From NCBI GenBank assembly GCA_017512705.1, contig JAFWEX010000001.1, positions 1-64,000 on the forward strand: DNA of 64,000 bases, in the 5' to 3' direction. The DNA comes from Paenibacillus sp. Lineage in GTDB: Bacteria > Bacillota > Bacilli > Paenibacillales > Paenibacillaceae. The position numbers were made by a program, and so were the translations under genes. This document shows positions 42,714-51,112 of this stretch, piece after piece; the stretch's first letter is position 1, and each line of letters begins with the position of its first letter. Below the pieces are notes generated by a model. The model was not told the DNA's origin. It did not search any database and was given only the letters and a program-made list of their open reading frames with translations.

Positions 42714-45497
42714 TTGAGTACAAGTCTAATTGGTGTTCCGTTGGAAGGGTTTGCAGAGTTTAGCCGTACAGTAGCAGCAGAAGGTGCTGTTTTGCTTAGA
42801 AATGAAGGGAATATTCTTCCCATTGGTCAATCCGAAAACGTTTCAGTTTTTGGCCGAATTCAAGTGAACTATTATCGCAGTGGCACAGGTTCAGGCGGTA
42901 GTGTTCATGTGGCGTACACAACGAATCTGCTGGATGGACTGCGCAGCAAAAAGAATATTAGTGTTAACGAAGAACTGGCAGCTGTGTATGAGCAGTGGAT
43001 TGAGGAGAACCCATTCGAGGACGGCGGAAAAGTATGGGCAGCCGAGCCGTGGAATCAGAAGGAAATGCCGCTCACGGACGACCTGGTTGCAAAGGCCCGA
43101 AGCAAATCCAGCAAAGCGATCGTAGTCATTGGACGTACCGCAGGTGAGGATCAGGATAATGCAGATGCACCCGGAAGTTACCGACTGACCGATGATGAGA
43201 AGGCGATGTTGAAGCATGTTACGAACCATTTTGAACATACAATTGTTGTACTCAATGTCTCGAATATTATAGATATGAGCTGGCTGAACGAAACGGTTCT
43301 ACATCCCATTCAAGGTGTGATCTATTCTTGGCACGGCGGCATGGAAGGCGGGAATGCCATTGCGGACGTACTCGTGGGAGAGGTGACACCAAGCGGTAAA
43401 CTGACAGATACGATTGCATATTCTATCGAAGATTATCCGTCCACAAGCAATTACGGGAATGAGTTTAAGAACCTGTATCAGGAAGACATTTATGTAGGGT
43501 ATCGTTTTTTTGAAACGTTTCGACCTGAGAAAGTACAATATGAGTTCGGTTATGGTTTGTCTTACACCACCTTTGCGATTCAAACCGAGGAAGCCCGCAC
43601 CGTGACCGAAAACGGGGAGACATCTATCGAGGTTCGCGTAAACGTAACCAACTCGGGTACGACTTATGCGGGTAAAGAAGTGGTTCAGGTGTATTACGAG
43701 GCACCGCAAGGAGAACTGGGGCAACCCGTGAAAGCGCTGGCCGCTTTTGGCAAAACAGGACTGCTGCAGCCCGGTGAATCCGAACGGTTAACGATACGTT
43801 TCCCGGTTTATCGCATGGCTTCGTACGATGATGCAGGTGTGACGGGATATGCGTCCGCATACGTGCTTGAAGCCGGAACGTATCGCTTGCATGTCGGTAC
43901 CAGTGTAAAACAGGTAGAGCATGTTGGCATCGATGGCCAAGATGGCTATGTTGTGGATACCATTCAACTGGTGGAGCAATTGCAGGAAGCAATGGCGCCA
44001 ACGGAAGATTTTACACGTATGAAACCGGGTACTCGCAGAGCAGATGGAACATACGAGTTGACGTATGTAGATGTGCCGAAACGTAAAGTGTCCATCGCTG
44101 ATCGCATCACACAGAACTTGCCGCAGATCCTGGAGCAGACGGGCAATCAGGGCTACAAGCTGAGCGACGTGAAGGCAGGTAAAGTCAGTCTGGAAGCCTT
44201 TGTAGCTCAACTGAGCGATCAGGATCTGGCAGCACTTGTGCGCGGGGAAGGTATGAGCAGTCCGCTGGTTACTTCGGGAACCGCTTCAGCTTTTGGCGGT
44301 GTCAGTGACAGCCTCTTTAACTATGGCATTCCGGTGGCCTGTACGGCAGATGGCCCATCCGGTATCCGTATGGATAGCGGTGAGAAGGCGACACAAGTAT
44401 CGATCGGAACACTGCTGGCAGCAACATGGAATACGGATCTGGTAGAAGAACTGTATGTGATGGAAGGGCGCGAGCTGCTCCGCAATCAGGTGGATACCCT
44501 GCTCGGTCCTGGACTTAACATTCGCCGCAGTCCGCTGAACGGACGTAACTTCGAATATTTCTCGGAAGACCCGCTGATCTCGGGTGTATTTGCTGCAGCA
44601 TGTACGAAAGGCATTATGAAAGGTGGCTCCAACGCCACATTGAAGCACTTTGCCTGCAACAATCAGGAGAAACACCGCAGCAAGGTCGATGCTGTTGTAT
44701 CGGAACGCGCTCTGCGGGAGATATATCTGAAAGGGTTCGAGATTGCAGTGAAAGAGGGTGGCGCCAACTCTATCATGACCTCCTACAATCCGATTAATGG
44801 GCACTGGGCTGCGTCCAATTATGATCTGAACACCACGATTCTGCGTGGAGAGTGGAACTTTGACGGTATTGTGATGACCGACTGGTGGGCCATTATGAAC
44901 GATGTGGTAGAAGGCGGCGAAGCTGATCGTAAGTTCACGAACTGGATGATTCGGGCGCAGAATGACCTCTACATGGTTGTGCCGAACTATGGTGCAGAGA
45001 TTAACGGCTGGGACGATAACACGATTGAATCGTTGGAAAATGGAACGTTGACCCGCGGCGAGCTGCAGCGTTCCGCGATTAACATCTGCAAATTCATCAT
45101 GAATGCGCCGGTATCCTCACGCAAACATGAGATTGTAGAGAACGTGGCTACCTTCCAGGTGAATACATCCTTGTCTCCGGCAGATGTCCAAGTGCTGTCT
45201 GAGAATGCACAGGTGAAACCTGCGGTAACGAAGCCTGTCTATATGAAAGTGGATGAAGCGGGCCAGTACCGAATTATTGTACAGATCATGTCGCCAGAGC
45301 CTGAACTCGCACAGAGTGCATGTAACGTGCTGCTCAATGATCAGATCGCTACGACGATTCAAACTAATGGTACCGAAGGCAAATGGATCAGACAAAAGCT
45401 GGTGAAAGTGCAGCTCGAAGCAGGGCTATATGAACTCAAGCTTGATTTTACCAAACCGGGTCTGCAGATCGATTGGATTGAGTTCAAGCAGATCTAA
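42714..45497 (+). CDS. GH3 glycosidase with inverted domain order
   Basis: This 927-residue cytoplasmic enzyme, likely a beta-glucosidase, starts with TTG after CAGGAGGGAAA. Domain order is unusual. The GH3 C-terminal alpha/beta-sandwich comes first (about 1-270, AAEGAVLLRNEGNILP), then a fibronectin-III-like domain (about 295-400, VNVTNSGTTYAGKEVVQVYYE). The catalytic TIM barrel comes after that (about 500-800), with nucleophile D723 in GIVMTDWW and the sugar-binding KHFACNNQE. A CBM-like beta-sandwich closes the protein (about 830-927). The same inverted order is known in a minority of GH3 enzymes from rumen clostridia. There is no signal peptide. Confidence 0.9.
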   Translation: MSTSLIGVPLEGFAEFSRTVAAEGAVLLRNEGNILPIGQSENVSVFGRIQVNYYRSGTGSGGSVHVAYTTNLLDGLRSKKNISVNEELAAVYEQWIEENPFEDGGKVWAAEPWNQKEMPLTDDLVAKARSKSSKAIVVIGRTAGEDQDNADAPGSYRLTDDEKAMLKHVTNHFEHTIVVLNVSNIIDMSWLNETVLHPIQGVIYSWHGGMEGGNAIADVLVGEVTPSGKLTDTIAYSIEDYPSTSNYGNEFKNLYQEDIYVGYRFFETFRPEKVQYEFGYGLSYTTFAIQTEEARTVTENGETSIEVRVNVTNSGTTYAGKEVVQVYYEAPQGELGQPVKALAAFGKTGLLQPGESERLTIRFPVYRMASYDDAGVTGYASAYVLEAGTYRLHVGTSVKQVEHVGIDGQDGYVVDTIQLVEQLQEAMAPTEDFTRMKPGTRRADGTYELTYVDVPKRKVSIADRITQNLPQILEQTGNQGYKLSDVKAGKVSLEAFVAQLSDQDLAALVRGEGMSSPLVTSGTASAFGGVSDSLFNYGIPVACTADGPSGIRMDSGEKATQVSIGTLLAATWNTDLVEELYVMEGRELLRNQVDTLLGPGLNIRRSPLNGRNFEYFSEDPLISGVFAAACTKGIMKGGSNATLKHFACNNQEKHRSKVDAVVSERALREIYLKGFEIAVKEGGANSIMTSYNPINGHWAASNYDLNTTILRGEWNFDGIVMTDWWAIMNDVVEGGEADRKFTNWMIRAQNDLYMVVPNYGAEINGWDDNTIESLENGTLTRGELQRSAINICKFIMNAPVSSRKHEIVENVATFQVNTSLSPADVQVLSENAQVKPAVTKPVYMKVDEAGQYRIIVQIMSPEPELAQSACNVLLNDQIATTIQTNGTEGKWIRQKLVKVQLEAGLYELKLDFTKPGLQIDWIEFKQI

Positions 45498-45575
45498 GCC
45501 AGGACAGGCGGAGTACGAAAACGTAAAGGAAGAACTCATAATCATAAATTAGAATTCAATCAATATCATAACGAG

Positions 45576-45600
45576 GGACACTGCATGCGGTGTCCTTTTG
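45576..45600 (+). terminator. terminator after the GH3 gene
   Basis: GGACAC pairs with GTGTCC around an 8-base loop, followed by TTTTGTTG. Confidence 0.78.
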
Positions 45601-45682
45601 TTGTAACGGGAGAAATGGGCTGTTATGATCAAGTTAAGGGATGGTGGAGAAACAGAATAATGGGCCAGGGGTGTGCTTAACG

Positions 45683-45874
45683 ATGAAAAGATACAATTAT
45701 TTAAGTCCGATTCTGCTGATAGTCGTTGCTTTGATTGTCCGAGGTCTGGTCACTAATCTGTGTATGGTGTTTGGATTGTCACAAGAGGTGTCCAGCAATA
45801 TTGCGATGCTTGCCATGGTTATTGTGGCCTTGATTATGTTCAACCGTATGACCAAAGCGCGGCGCAATAAGTAG
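45683..45874 (+). CDS. small membrane protein (63 residues)
   Basis: Two hydrophobic helices span most of the peptide (about 5-25 and 34-52), and it ends in a basic tail (RMTKARRNK). The frame opens at 45641, but ATG 45683 gives the standard membrane-protein start MKRYNYLSP with AGGGG upstream. I recognise no family. It could be a toxin-like or envelope peptide. Confidence 0.55.
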   Translation: MKRYNYLSPILLIVVALIVRGLVTNLCMVFGLSQEVSSNIAMLAMVIVALIMFNRMTKARRNK

Positions 45875-45888
45875 GTATACTCCAATTT

Positions 45889-45986
45889 TTGAGAGCGCTT
45901 TAATGAGTATGATATAATAAAGAGTGTGGAAGACGCGAACAGGTGACAAAGACGAAGTAGAGTTCATTTCTGCCTCGTCTTTTTTC
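45889..45986 (+). ncRNA. cre-controlled short leader or small RNA
   Basis: A sigma-A promoter (TTGAGA 45889-45894, 18-base spacer, TATAAT 45913-45918) overlaps a cre-like box TGAGAGCGCTTTAA (45890-45903, two mismatches to consensus). The predicted RNA, from about 45925, ends after about 60 bases in a terminator: AAGACGA (45949-45955) with TCGTCTT (45975-45981), an inner stem and a run of T. The sugar isomerase gene follows 90 bases later. It is either an attenuator for that gene or a separate small RNA. Confidence 0.55.
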
Positions 45987-46074
45987 GTTAAACCTCTGAA
46001 TAACATGTTCTAAAGAGGCATGCGAAGGAACAAAGGGTACATCACAACTTATCTAATCTCATGGGAGGTTTAAC

Positions 46075-46950
46075 ATGAAATTAACGAATAAGATCGGTGT
46101 AATCGTAGACAGTTTTGGCGTAGGTGTGCAGGAAGGGCTCATGAAAGCCAAGGATGCAGGTGCAGAAGGGGTGCAGATCTACGCGGTGAAGGGAGAGATG
46201 GACCCGGAAAATCTATCTTCTGCAGCACGCCGAGAGCTCCGGAGTCATATCGATGGTCTGGGTCTTGAGATTTCGGCCTTGGTTGGCGATCTGGGCGGTC
46301 ACGGGTTTCAGGTTAAGGCAGATAATGCATGGAAAGTGGAGAAGTCGAAGCGAATTGTTGATTTAGCTCTTGATCTAGGCACGAATATTGTGACCACACA
46401 CATCGGCATTGTCCCACATGATTCTGCCTCGGAAGTGTATGAAACGCTGTACATGGCTTGCGAAGAGCTAGGGCAATATGCCAAAAGTGTGGGGGCCTAC
46501 TTCGCTATCGAGACCGGGCCAGAAACGGCTGCTGAACTGAAACGTTTCCTGGACACACTCTCAACGAATGGAGTATCGGTCAACTTTGACCCGGCTAATA
46601 TGGTCATGGTGACAGGTGATGATCCGGCCGAGGGCGTGAGACTGCTCAAGGATTATATTGTGCATACGCATGTGAAGGACGGTCTGCGTCTGAAGGAAGT
46701 CGATCCGCGGGACGTGTACGGTGCTGTCGGGTACGCTCCAATGGATCATGAAAAAATTGCTGACATGGTGGCCTCGGGTGCCTTTTTCCGCGAAGTGCCG
46801 TTAGGCGAGGGAGCTGTTGATTTTGATGCGTATTTTGCCGCTCTCCAAGAGATAGGCTATACCGGGTATTTGACGATTGAGCGTGAGGTAGGTCTCCAAC
46901 CAGAACAGGATATTCGCAAAGCCGTAGAATTCATCCGACGATACCGATAG
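46075..46950 (+). CDS. sugar phosphate isomerase/epimerase (AP endonuclease 2 fold)
   Basis: This 291-residue TIM barrel of the xylose-isomerase-like family has the metal-binding residues E in FAIETGPE, D in VNFDPANM, H in VHTHVKD and E in TIEREVG, the usual set for one metal ion. Family members interconvert or epimerise keto sugars and inositol derivatives. The substrate is unknown. The start follows TGGGAGGT. The cre/promoter/terminator leader upstream suggests control by carbon source. Confidence 0.88.
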   Translation: MKLTNKIGVIVDSFGVGVQEGLMKAKDAGAEGVQIYAVKGEMDPENLSSAARRELRSHIDGLGLEISALVGDLGGHGFQVKADNAWKVEKSKRIVDLALDLGTNIVTTHIGIVPHDSASEVYETLYMACEELGQYAKSVGAYFAIETGPETAAELKRFLDTLSTNGVSVNFDPANMVMVTGDDPAEGVRLLKDYIVHTHVKDGLRLKEVDPRDVYGAVGYAPMDHEKIADMVASGAFFREVPLGEGAVDFDAYFAALQEIGYTGYLTIEREVGLQPEQDIRKAVEFIRRYR

Positions 46951-47038
46951 AGTGGAGCAGAGGAAGGTAGATCTGAGCAGGTATAGTCTATTGAATGATC
47001 TGAAATTCGACAGGAATCCGATGAGTGTTATTAATTTC

Positions 47039-47064
47039 AGGGCCGCGTGTTCACGGCTCTTTTA
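47039..47064 (+). terminator. terminator after the isomerase
   Basis: GGGCCG pairs with CGGCTC (one G-U) followed by TTTTAG. A plain terminator. Confidence 0.72.
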
Positions 47065-47203
47065 GTCATTCGCAGCATACGAACTAGGAGATCAACGAAG
47101 TAGAGCTATAATGAGGTATAAGTTACGATAATCACAAGTATGTTATACTGAATGTACGCAGCCTGAAAGATAACTGGCTATGGATAGGAGAGATCATAAA
47201 TCT

Positions 47204-47431
47204 ATGCAGGTATTTGAGGACTGGAATCAGAAGGTGAAGAAGACGTTTAACGCTACGAATCCCGAGGTGGTACTGACGGTGACTGAGGCGGGAAGCATGC
47301 TGGGGTTGAGTAAGGACCAGATGAAGGTATATGTAGATAAAAATAAACTTACCAAAGTACCTATTATGAGAAGTGTGCATCGATACCTTTTGTTAAAAAG
47401 TGAAATTGATCGCATTGTTCAGGAACAATAA
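47204..47431 (+). CDS. small excisionase-like DNA-binding protein (75 residues)
   Basis: The middle part (LTVTEAGSMLGLSKDQMKVYVDKNKL, residues about 25-50, split here across the recognition helix) has the MerR/excisionase-type helix-turn-helix. The end, RSVHRYLLLKSEIDRIV, is the usual wing and helix of such proteins. No phage genes surround it, so it is more likely a chromosomal regulator. ATG 47204 follows AGGAGAG. ATG 47180 is an alternative. Confidence 0.72.
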   Translation: MQVFEDWNQKVKKTFNATNPEVVLTVTEAGSMLGLSKDQMKVYVDKNKLTKVPIMRSVHRYLLLKSEIDRIVQEQ

Positions 47432-47499
47432 ATTCAGGAAAAAGCACACAGCCTTATATGCCCAGGGTTGCCTAGGGTAATAACAGAATAGGAACGCTT

Positions 47500-47544
47500 A
47501 TAGCCATTTGACCGACAGTACTCGGGAGAGTGGCTATTTTTTTG
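47500..47544 (+). terminator. terminator after the excisionase-like gene
   Basis: ATAGCCA pairs with TGGCTAT, with a partial inner stem, followed by TTTTTTTG. Strong. Confidence 0.85.
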
Positions 47545-47563
47545 AATAGAGAGGGGAATGAGG

Positions 47564-48124
47564 ATGCTTGGTAGGTTATCGTCTGGGTTGTATAAGCGTA
47601 TAAACTGGAAATGGGTTGTTGCTGCAATTATCATTTTTGCTTGTTTTATCGCATTCATCCTGCCTTGGCAGTCGGAAAAGTTAAAGGAGGTGACAGGCGG
47701 TGGAGAATCACCGGATTCGTCGTTTCTATACTCCGCAGATGAGTTGTATCAGATGGCAGAACACTACGGAGAGGCTGGGCGGAGCGCCTATATCCAGGGT
47801 AGGTTTACGTTTGATATGATCTGGCCGCTGGCCTATCTCTTTCTGCTCGTCGTTTTGATATCCGTTCTGTATCGGGTACTTCCTGCTACAAGCCGCTGGC
47901 GCTGGATAAACCTGCTGCCCTTTCTGGGTTGGGGGATGGATATGCTGGAAAATGTGGGGGCATCCCTTGTCATGTTCCGTTATCCCGAGCAAACACCTGT
48001 TATTGCTGAACTGACCCCTGTATTTACGTTGTTGAAATGGTGTATGATCTATGCCAGTTTTGCCGCTCTTGTGCCAGGTCTACTAGTTGTAGCCTTTCAT
48101 TATTTTCGCAAACGTAAGGTGTGA
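47564..48124 (+). CDS. uncharacterised membrane protein (186 residues)
   Basis: Four hydrophobic helices are predicted (about 18-36, 88-108, 122-140 and 150-178), with a long outside loop after the first (GGGESPDSSFLYSADELYQM). ATG 47564 is 7 bases after GAGAGGGG. ATG 47558 is too near. No family is recognised, though the pattern resembles Firmicute membrane proteins of unknown role. Confidence 0.7.
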   Translation: MLGRLSSGLYKRINWKWVVAAIIIFACFIAFILPWQSEKLKEVTGGGESPDSSFLYSADELYQMAEHYGEAGRSAYIQGRFTFDMIWPLAYLFLLVVLISVLYRVLPATSRWRWINLLPFLGWGMDMLENVGASLVMFRYPEQTPVIAELTPVFTLLKWCMIYASFAALVPGLLVVAFHYFRKRKV

Positions 48125-48293
48125 AAATAAGCGGTGAATGGGAAAAGAAGATGTTGGGAAATATATCTCTGTAACAATGAATAGGTGGGAAAAATGGGAA
48201 TTTGTTCTTGTCAAAGGGTGACCCATTGCTATATACTCATGTCGCAAGTGGCTTGGCCTATAATGATATGAAAACCAAGGAGATGGACAATCC

Positions 48294-48722
48294 ATGGCAA
48301 TTAGTTTGAACGTGTATCTTGTTACTAACGGTAACGGACGTGAAGCTGTTGAGTTTTACAAAGATGCTTTTGGTGCTGAAGTGCTTGCAATGCAAACGTT
48401 TGGAGAAGGCCCATCCAGCCCGGATCATCCGATTCCACCAGAAGCCAAAGACTGGATTATGCATGCTTCTCTGCAAATTGGCAGCTCGGTATTAATGTTA
48501 TCTGACACACTTCCAGGTATGCCACACACTGTAGGAGATCATATCACGGTTACGGTTAATACGGATACTGCGGAGGAAGCGAAGAGAATCTTCAGCAAAC
48601 TTGAAGTGGGCGGTAAAGTCAGTATGCCGATGCAGGAAACGTTCTGGAGTCCGGCCTATGGTAATGTAACCGACAAGTTTGGTGTGCAATTCCAGGTCAG
48701 TGCCACTCCTGCACAAGCGTAG
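48294..48722 (+). CDS. PhnB-like VOC-family protein
   Basis: This 142-residue protein has the PhnB/YjdN family pattern (NGNGREAVEFYKDAFGAEVL near 12-31, MHASLQIGSSVLMLSD, and an end FWSPAYGNVTDKFGVQFQV). Family members are single VOC modules whose function is mostly unknown. The metal-binding residues of true glyoxalases are not all visible. The start follows AAGGAG. It has its own terminator 60 bases after the stop. Confidence 0.88.
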   Translation: MAISLNVYLVTNGNGREAVEFYKDAFGAEVLAMQTFGEGPSSPDHPIPPEAKDWIMHASLQIGSSVLMLSDTLPGMPHTVGDHITVTVNTDTAEEAKRIFSKLEVGGKVSMPMQETFWSPAYGNVTDKFGVQFQVSATPAQA

Positions 48723-48783
48723 GGGTAGAAGAAATTAAACAACAAGAATATTCATTCCCTCTTTTGAATAAAAGATCGATATG

Positions 48784-48815
48784 TAGGAGCCTCTAACCGA
48801 GGCTCCTATGTTTTT
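48784..48815 (+). terminator. terminator between VOC gene and next ORF
   Basis: A 10-bp stem (TAGGAGCCTC with GAGGCTCCTA) and a 5-base loop, then TGTTTTT. It lies just before the ribosome site of the next gene and could also act as its attenuator. Confidence 0.85.
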
Positions 48816-48831
48816 AAGGTGGTGTTAGATT

Positions 48832-49158
48832 ATGCTCGACGAATTAGAGATCAAGATCAAAGAAAGAATACAAGAAAGGTATAATATTCTAGGAGAGCTT
48901 TATTCCAATTGGTTTACCGAGAATACGTCCATCTTGGCACCTAAAAACGTATTCTATCAAACGGAACATATTGAAAAACATAGAGCGATATCATACTTAC
49001 TTGATAAGGGATATATCATTGCTCAACTTGTAGATGGTGAAGATGAGATGGTTGCAGTTCATATTACTTTAGAGGGAATTGATACTTATGAGCAAGGATA
49101 TCTAACAGGTGAAGCAAAAGGATTTCAAGTCGTTGCAGACATCAAGGATAAGAATTAG
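48832..49158 (+). CDS. uncharacterised 108-residue protein
   Basis: ATG follows AAGGTGGTG. A charged helical N-terminus (LDELEIKIKERIQERYNIL) is followed by a short winged-helix-like region (EKHRAISYLLDKGYIIAQLV...ITLEGIDTYEQGY), similar to the beta-wing of MarR-type proteins. I do not recognise a named family. Confidence 0.65.
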   Translation: MLDELEIKIKERIQERYNILGELYSNWFTENTSILAPKNVFYQTEHIEKHRAISYLLDKGYIIAQLVDGEDEMVAVHITLEGIDTYEQGYLTGEAKGFQVVADIKDKN

Positions 49159-49222
49159 ATATAAGTCCATTTCTCTATAATTAAGGCAATTCTCATAAGA
49201 GAGAATAGCTCTGCCATGACAA

Positions 49223-49264
49223 AAAAACCTCCGATTGCTACGAATTTGCAGCATGGAGGTTTTT
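49223..49264. terminator. bidirectional terminator
   Basis: AAAAACCTCC pairs with GGAGGTTTTT, with TGCT/AGCA extending the stem. A and T runs on both sides serve the two convergent genes. Confidence 0.87.
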
Positions 49265-49288
49265 CGGCTACTTTTTTTAAAAATAAGA

Positions 49289-50158
49289 CTAGACTTCTTT
49301 CTGGATTTTGGACGGGTTGTTGATTTTATAAGGCACAGGGTTGCGGGTAAGCTTTTTCTTAATGATTTTGGCTTCAAAGGTTAGCACATCGCCGACTTCC
49401 AGCTCCTGTTTCTTCATCGTTGCACTGTGGCTTGACCACGCTTCGCCAACCTCGATGACATCCGGCTCTGTAATGGTGACAGACTCATAGATGATAACTT
49501 CGTCATCATTGTCCGAGAAATGATTCGGTACCGTCGTAAATTCTTTGACGACTGCGCTCATCTTGACCTTGCCATCTGGCAGATCAATTTTGATGGCCTT
49601 TGTTTTCGGAGCTGCTTTGGTTTTGGGTTTGCTTCCTGAACTCGCATCTCCACGATCCTCTTTCTGAGGCCCGATATATTCCTCTACCAATCCGTCGGGA
49701 TCACCCTTGAGCCCGGAGAAGTTGTCTGGTCCATCCATGTCATCCTCCGAACTATACAACTCGGCTGGCGAGTCAGCCTTAACTGGTGTTTCAGCAGAAT
49801 CAGGTGCTTGTATAGTCTTAGATGTGCTGCCTGAAGATGGCGGCTCATCTGCCGTTTTCGGTTCAGCAGCCGCTCCGCTTAAACCTCTGGTGCTGTAGCC
49901 AGAAGCCTGCATTTCTTTCAGATAGGATGGGTGAATACAGTGTTTTTGCCCGTTATCCAGTTCGATGACAGCTGTCATGTGATCTACAAAGCCCAAAATG
50001 GTGCAGGGCAGGTTCAGCCCGTTTCCTTTATAATAGAACGTTTTGAGTTTGGTCGCTTTGGCCGAAATTAGACCCCATTCCTGACACTTGGCCATTAACT
50101 CTTGCTCGTTGTCCAGCGCATAATATTCCGGTGGTTCAATGGTAAAAGCGTATGTCAT
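49289..50158 (-). CDS. uncharacterised protein with a low-complexity acidic linker
   Basis: This 289-residue protein is built of two short beta-rich ends joined by a Ser/Pro/Asp/Lys-rich linker (about 95-195). The N-terminal part contains CTILGFVDHMTAVIELDNGQKHCIHPSYL, which resembles a small SH3-like or Tudor-like barrel. The C-terminal part (about 195-289) is another beta domain. ATG 50158 follows AAAGGCGG. The frame is open further, but without support. I know no family. Confidence 0.65.
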   Translation of the reverse strand: MTYAFTIEPPEYYALDNEQELMAKCQEWGLISAKATKLKTFYYKGNGLNLPCTILGFVDHMTAVIELDNGQKHCIHPSYLKEMQASGYSTRGLSGAAAEPKTADEPPSSGSTSKTIQAPDSAETPVKADSPAELYSSEDDMDGPDNFSGLKGDPDGLVEEYIGPQKEDRGDASSGSKPKTKAAPKTKAIKIDLPDGKVKMSAVVKEFTTVPNHFSDNDDEVIIYESVTITEPDVIEVGEAWSSHSATMKKQELEVGDVLTFEAKIIKKKLTRNPVPYKINNPSKIQKEV

Positions 50159-50271
50159 ATTGAATTTCCGCCTTTCAGTTGCTCTTATGTTCATCGTTTC
50201 CAAATTACCATCAGTGTATCACAATATGTACCCGAAAGATGCAGATTCTGAAAGCTTGTGTGCAGGGGCTG

Positions 50272-50280
50272 TGCTATAAT
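50272..50280 (+). promoter_or_regulatory. extended -10 promoter of the ytxJ-like gene
   Basis: TGCTATAAT is an extended -10 box with a consensus TATAAT at 50275-50280. The -35 box is unclear. It lies 116 bases before the GTG start. Confidence 0.5.
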
Positions 50281-50396
50281 TTGAACAAAATATTCGATAG
50301 AAATGCTGTGATCGGGAAGTTTTCGTGGATATGTCTTTCGTTTCATTTATATAGCTTTGAATGGCTGGTACATACTTAGAGAAAGGATGACGTTTT

Positions 50397-50936
50397 GTGG
50401 AGAAGAAGGTAAACCACCAAGCACTTTGGCTCGCGGTGGGTGTGGCGCTTGGGGTTAGCTTGGGTACAGCTACGGGGCAGATTGGACTGGGCATCGCTTT
50501 TGGTGCTGCTCTTGGCGTGGTGATTGGTTCGGTGATCAGCAGACGTACGGGGGCCGATTCGCATGAGATGTTAATCGAGCATGTCCGGGAACTGCATAAG
50601 CCGGGGGATTGGCAAGAAGTACTTCAACGTTCGCAGGAGCATCCGGTGCTGCTTTTGAAACATAGCACAACCTGTCCAGTAAGCGCGAGAGCGTATCGGG
50701 AGTTTATGGCGTTTGTAGGCACCAATGCATCCGATCCAAAACAGGACATGGAATATTGTATGGTGAAGGTGATTGAGAATCGTTCGTTATCGCGGCGGAT
50801 TGCGGAAGAAACTGAAGTTCGTCATGAGTCACCGCAGGTACTGCTGCTGGATCAGGGACAGGTTATCATGCACACCTCACATGGACAGATTACCAAAAAA
50901 AGACTGACGCAGTGGGCACAGAATCCGTTTGGGTAG
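50397..50936 (+). CDS. YtxJ-like bacillithiol-system protein with a membrane segment
   Basis: This 179-residue protein starts with GTG after AAAGGATG. The C-terminal thioredoxin-like domain (about 70-179) has the YtxJ signature LLLKHSTTCPVSARAYREF with Cys about 93 and the cis-Pro in HESPQVLLL. YtxJ (DUF2847) is thought to act as a monothiol bacilliredoxin-like protein. Unlike the usual 105-110-residue form, an N-terminal Gly/Ala-rich segment (about 8-48, glycine-zipper type) is fused. It probably anchors the thioredoxin domain to the membrane. Confidence 0.8.
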   Translation: MEKKVNHQALWLAVGVALGVSLGTATGQIGLGIAFGAALGVVIGSVISRRTGADSHEMLIEHVRELHKPGDWQEVLQRSQEHPVLLLKHSTTCPVSARAYREFMAFVGTNASDPKQDMEYCMVKVIENRSLSRRIAEETEVRHESPQVLLLDQGQVIMHTSHGQITKKRLTQWAQNPFG

Positions 50937-51009
50937 ATATTAATTCTATAAAAAACAATAGACCTGGGTAAGTATATGATTTTCTTGCAGTTTTATTAAA
51001 ATAAATAGA

Positions 51010-51052
51010 AAGCACCGTTACCTTCAGTTTTGAAAGGAACAGTGCTTGTTTT
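51010..51052. terminator. bidirectional terminator between ytxJ-like and melA genes
   Basis: AAGCAC pairs with GTGCTT, with GTT/AAC and CTT/AAG extending the stem, and T-rich flanks on both strands. Confidence 0.78.
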
Positions 51053-51112
51053 GTATATCTTGGTTTGTCTATCTCGGCTCGTCTATCTTGAATTGTAATT
51101 ATTGATGTTAGA

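Noticed and set aside
43505..43525. GAAACGTTTC palindrome as a possible cre or operator
   Set aside because: It is inside the GH3 coding sequence and does not match the cre consensus across its outer positions.
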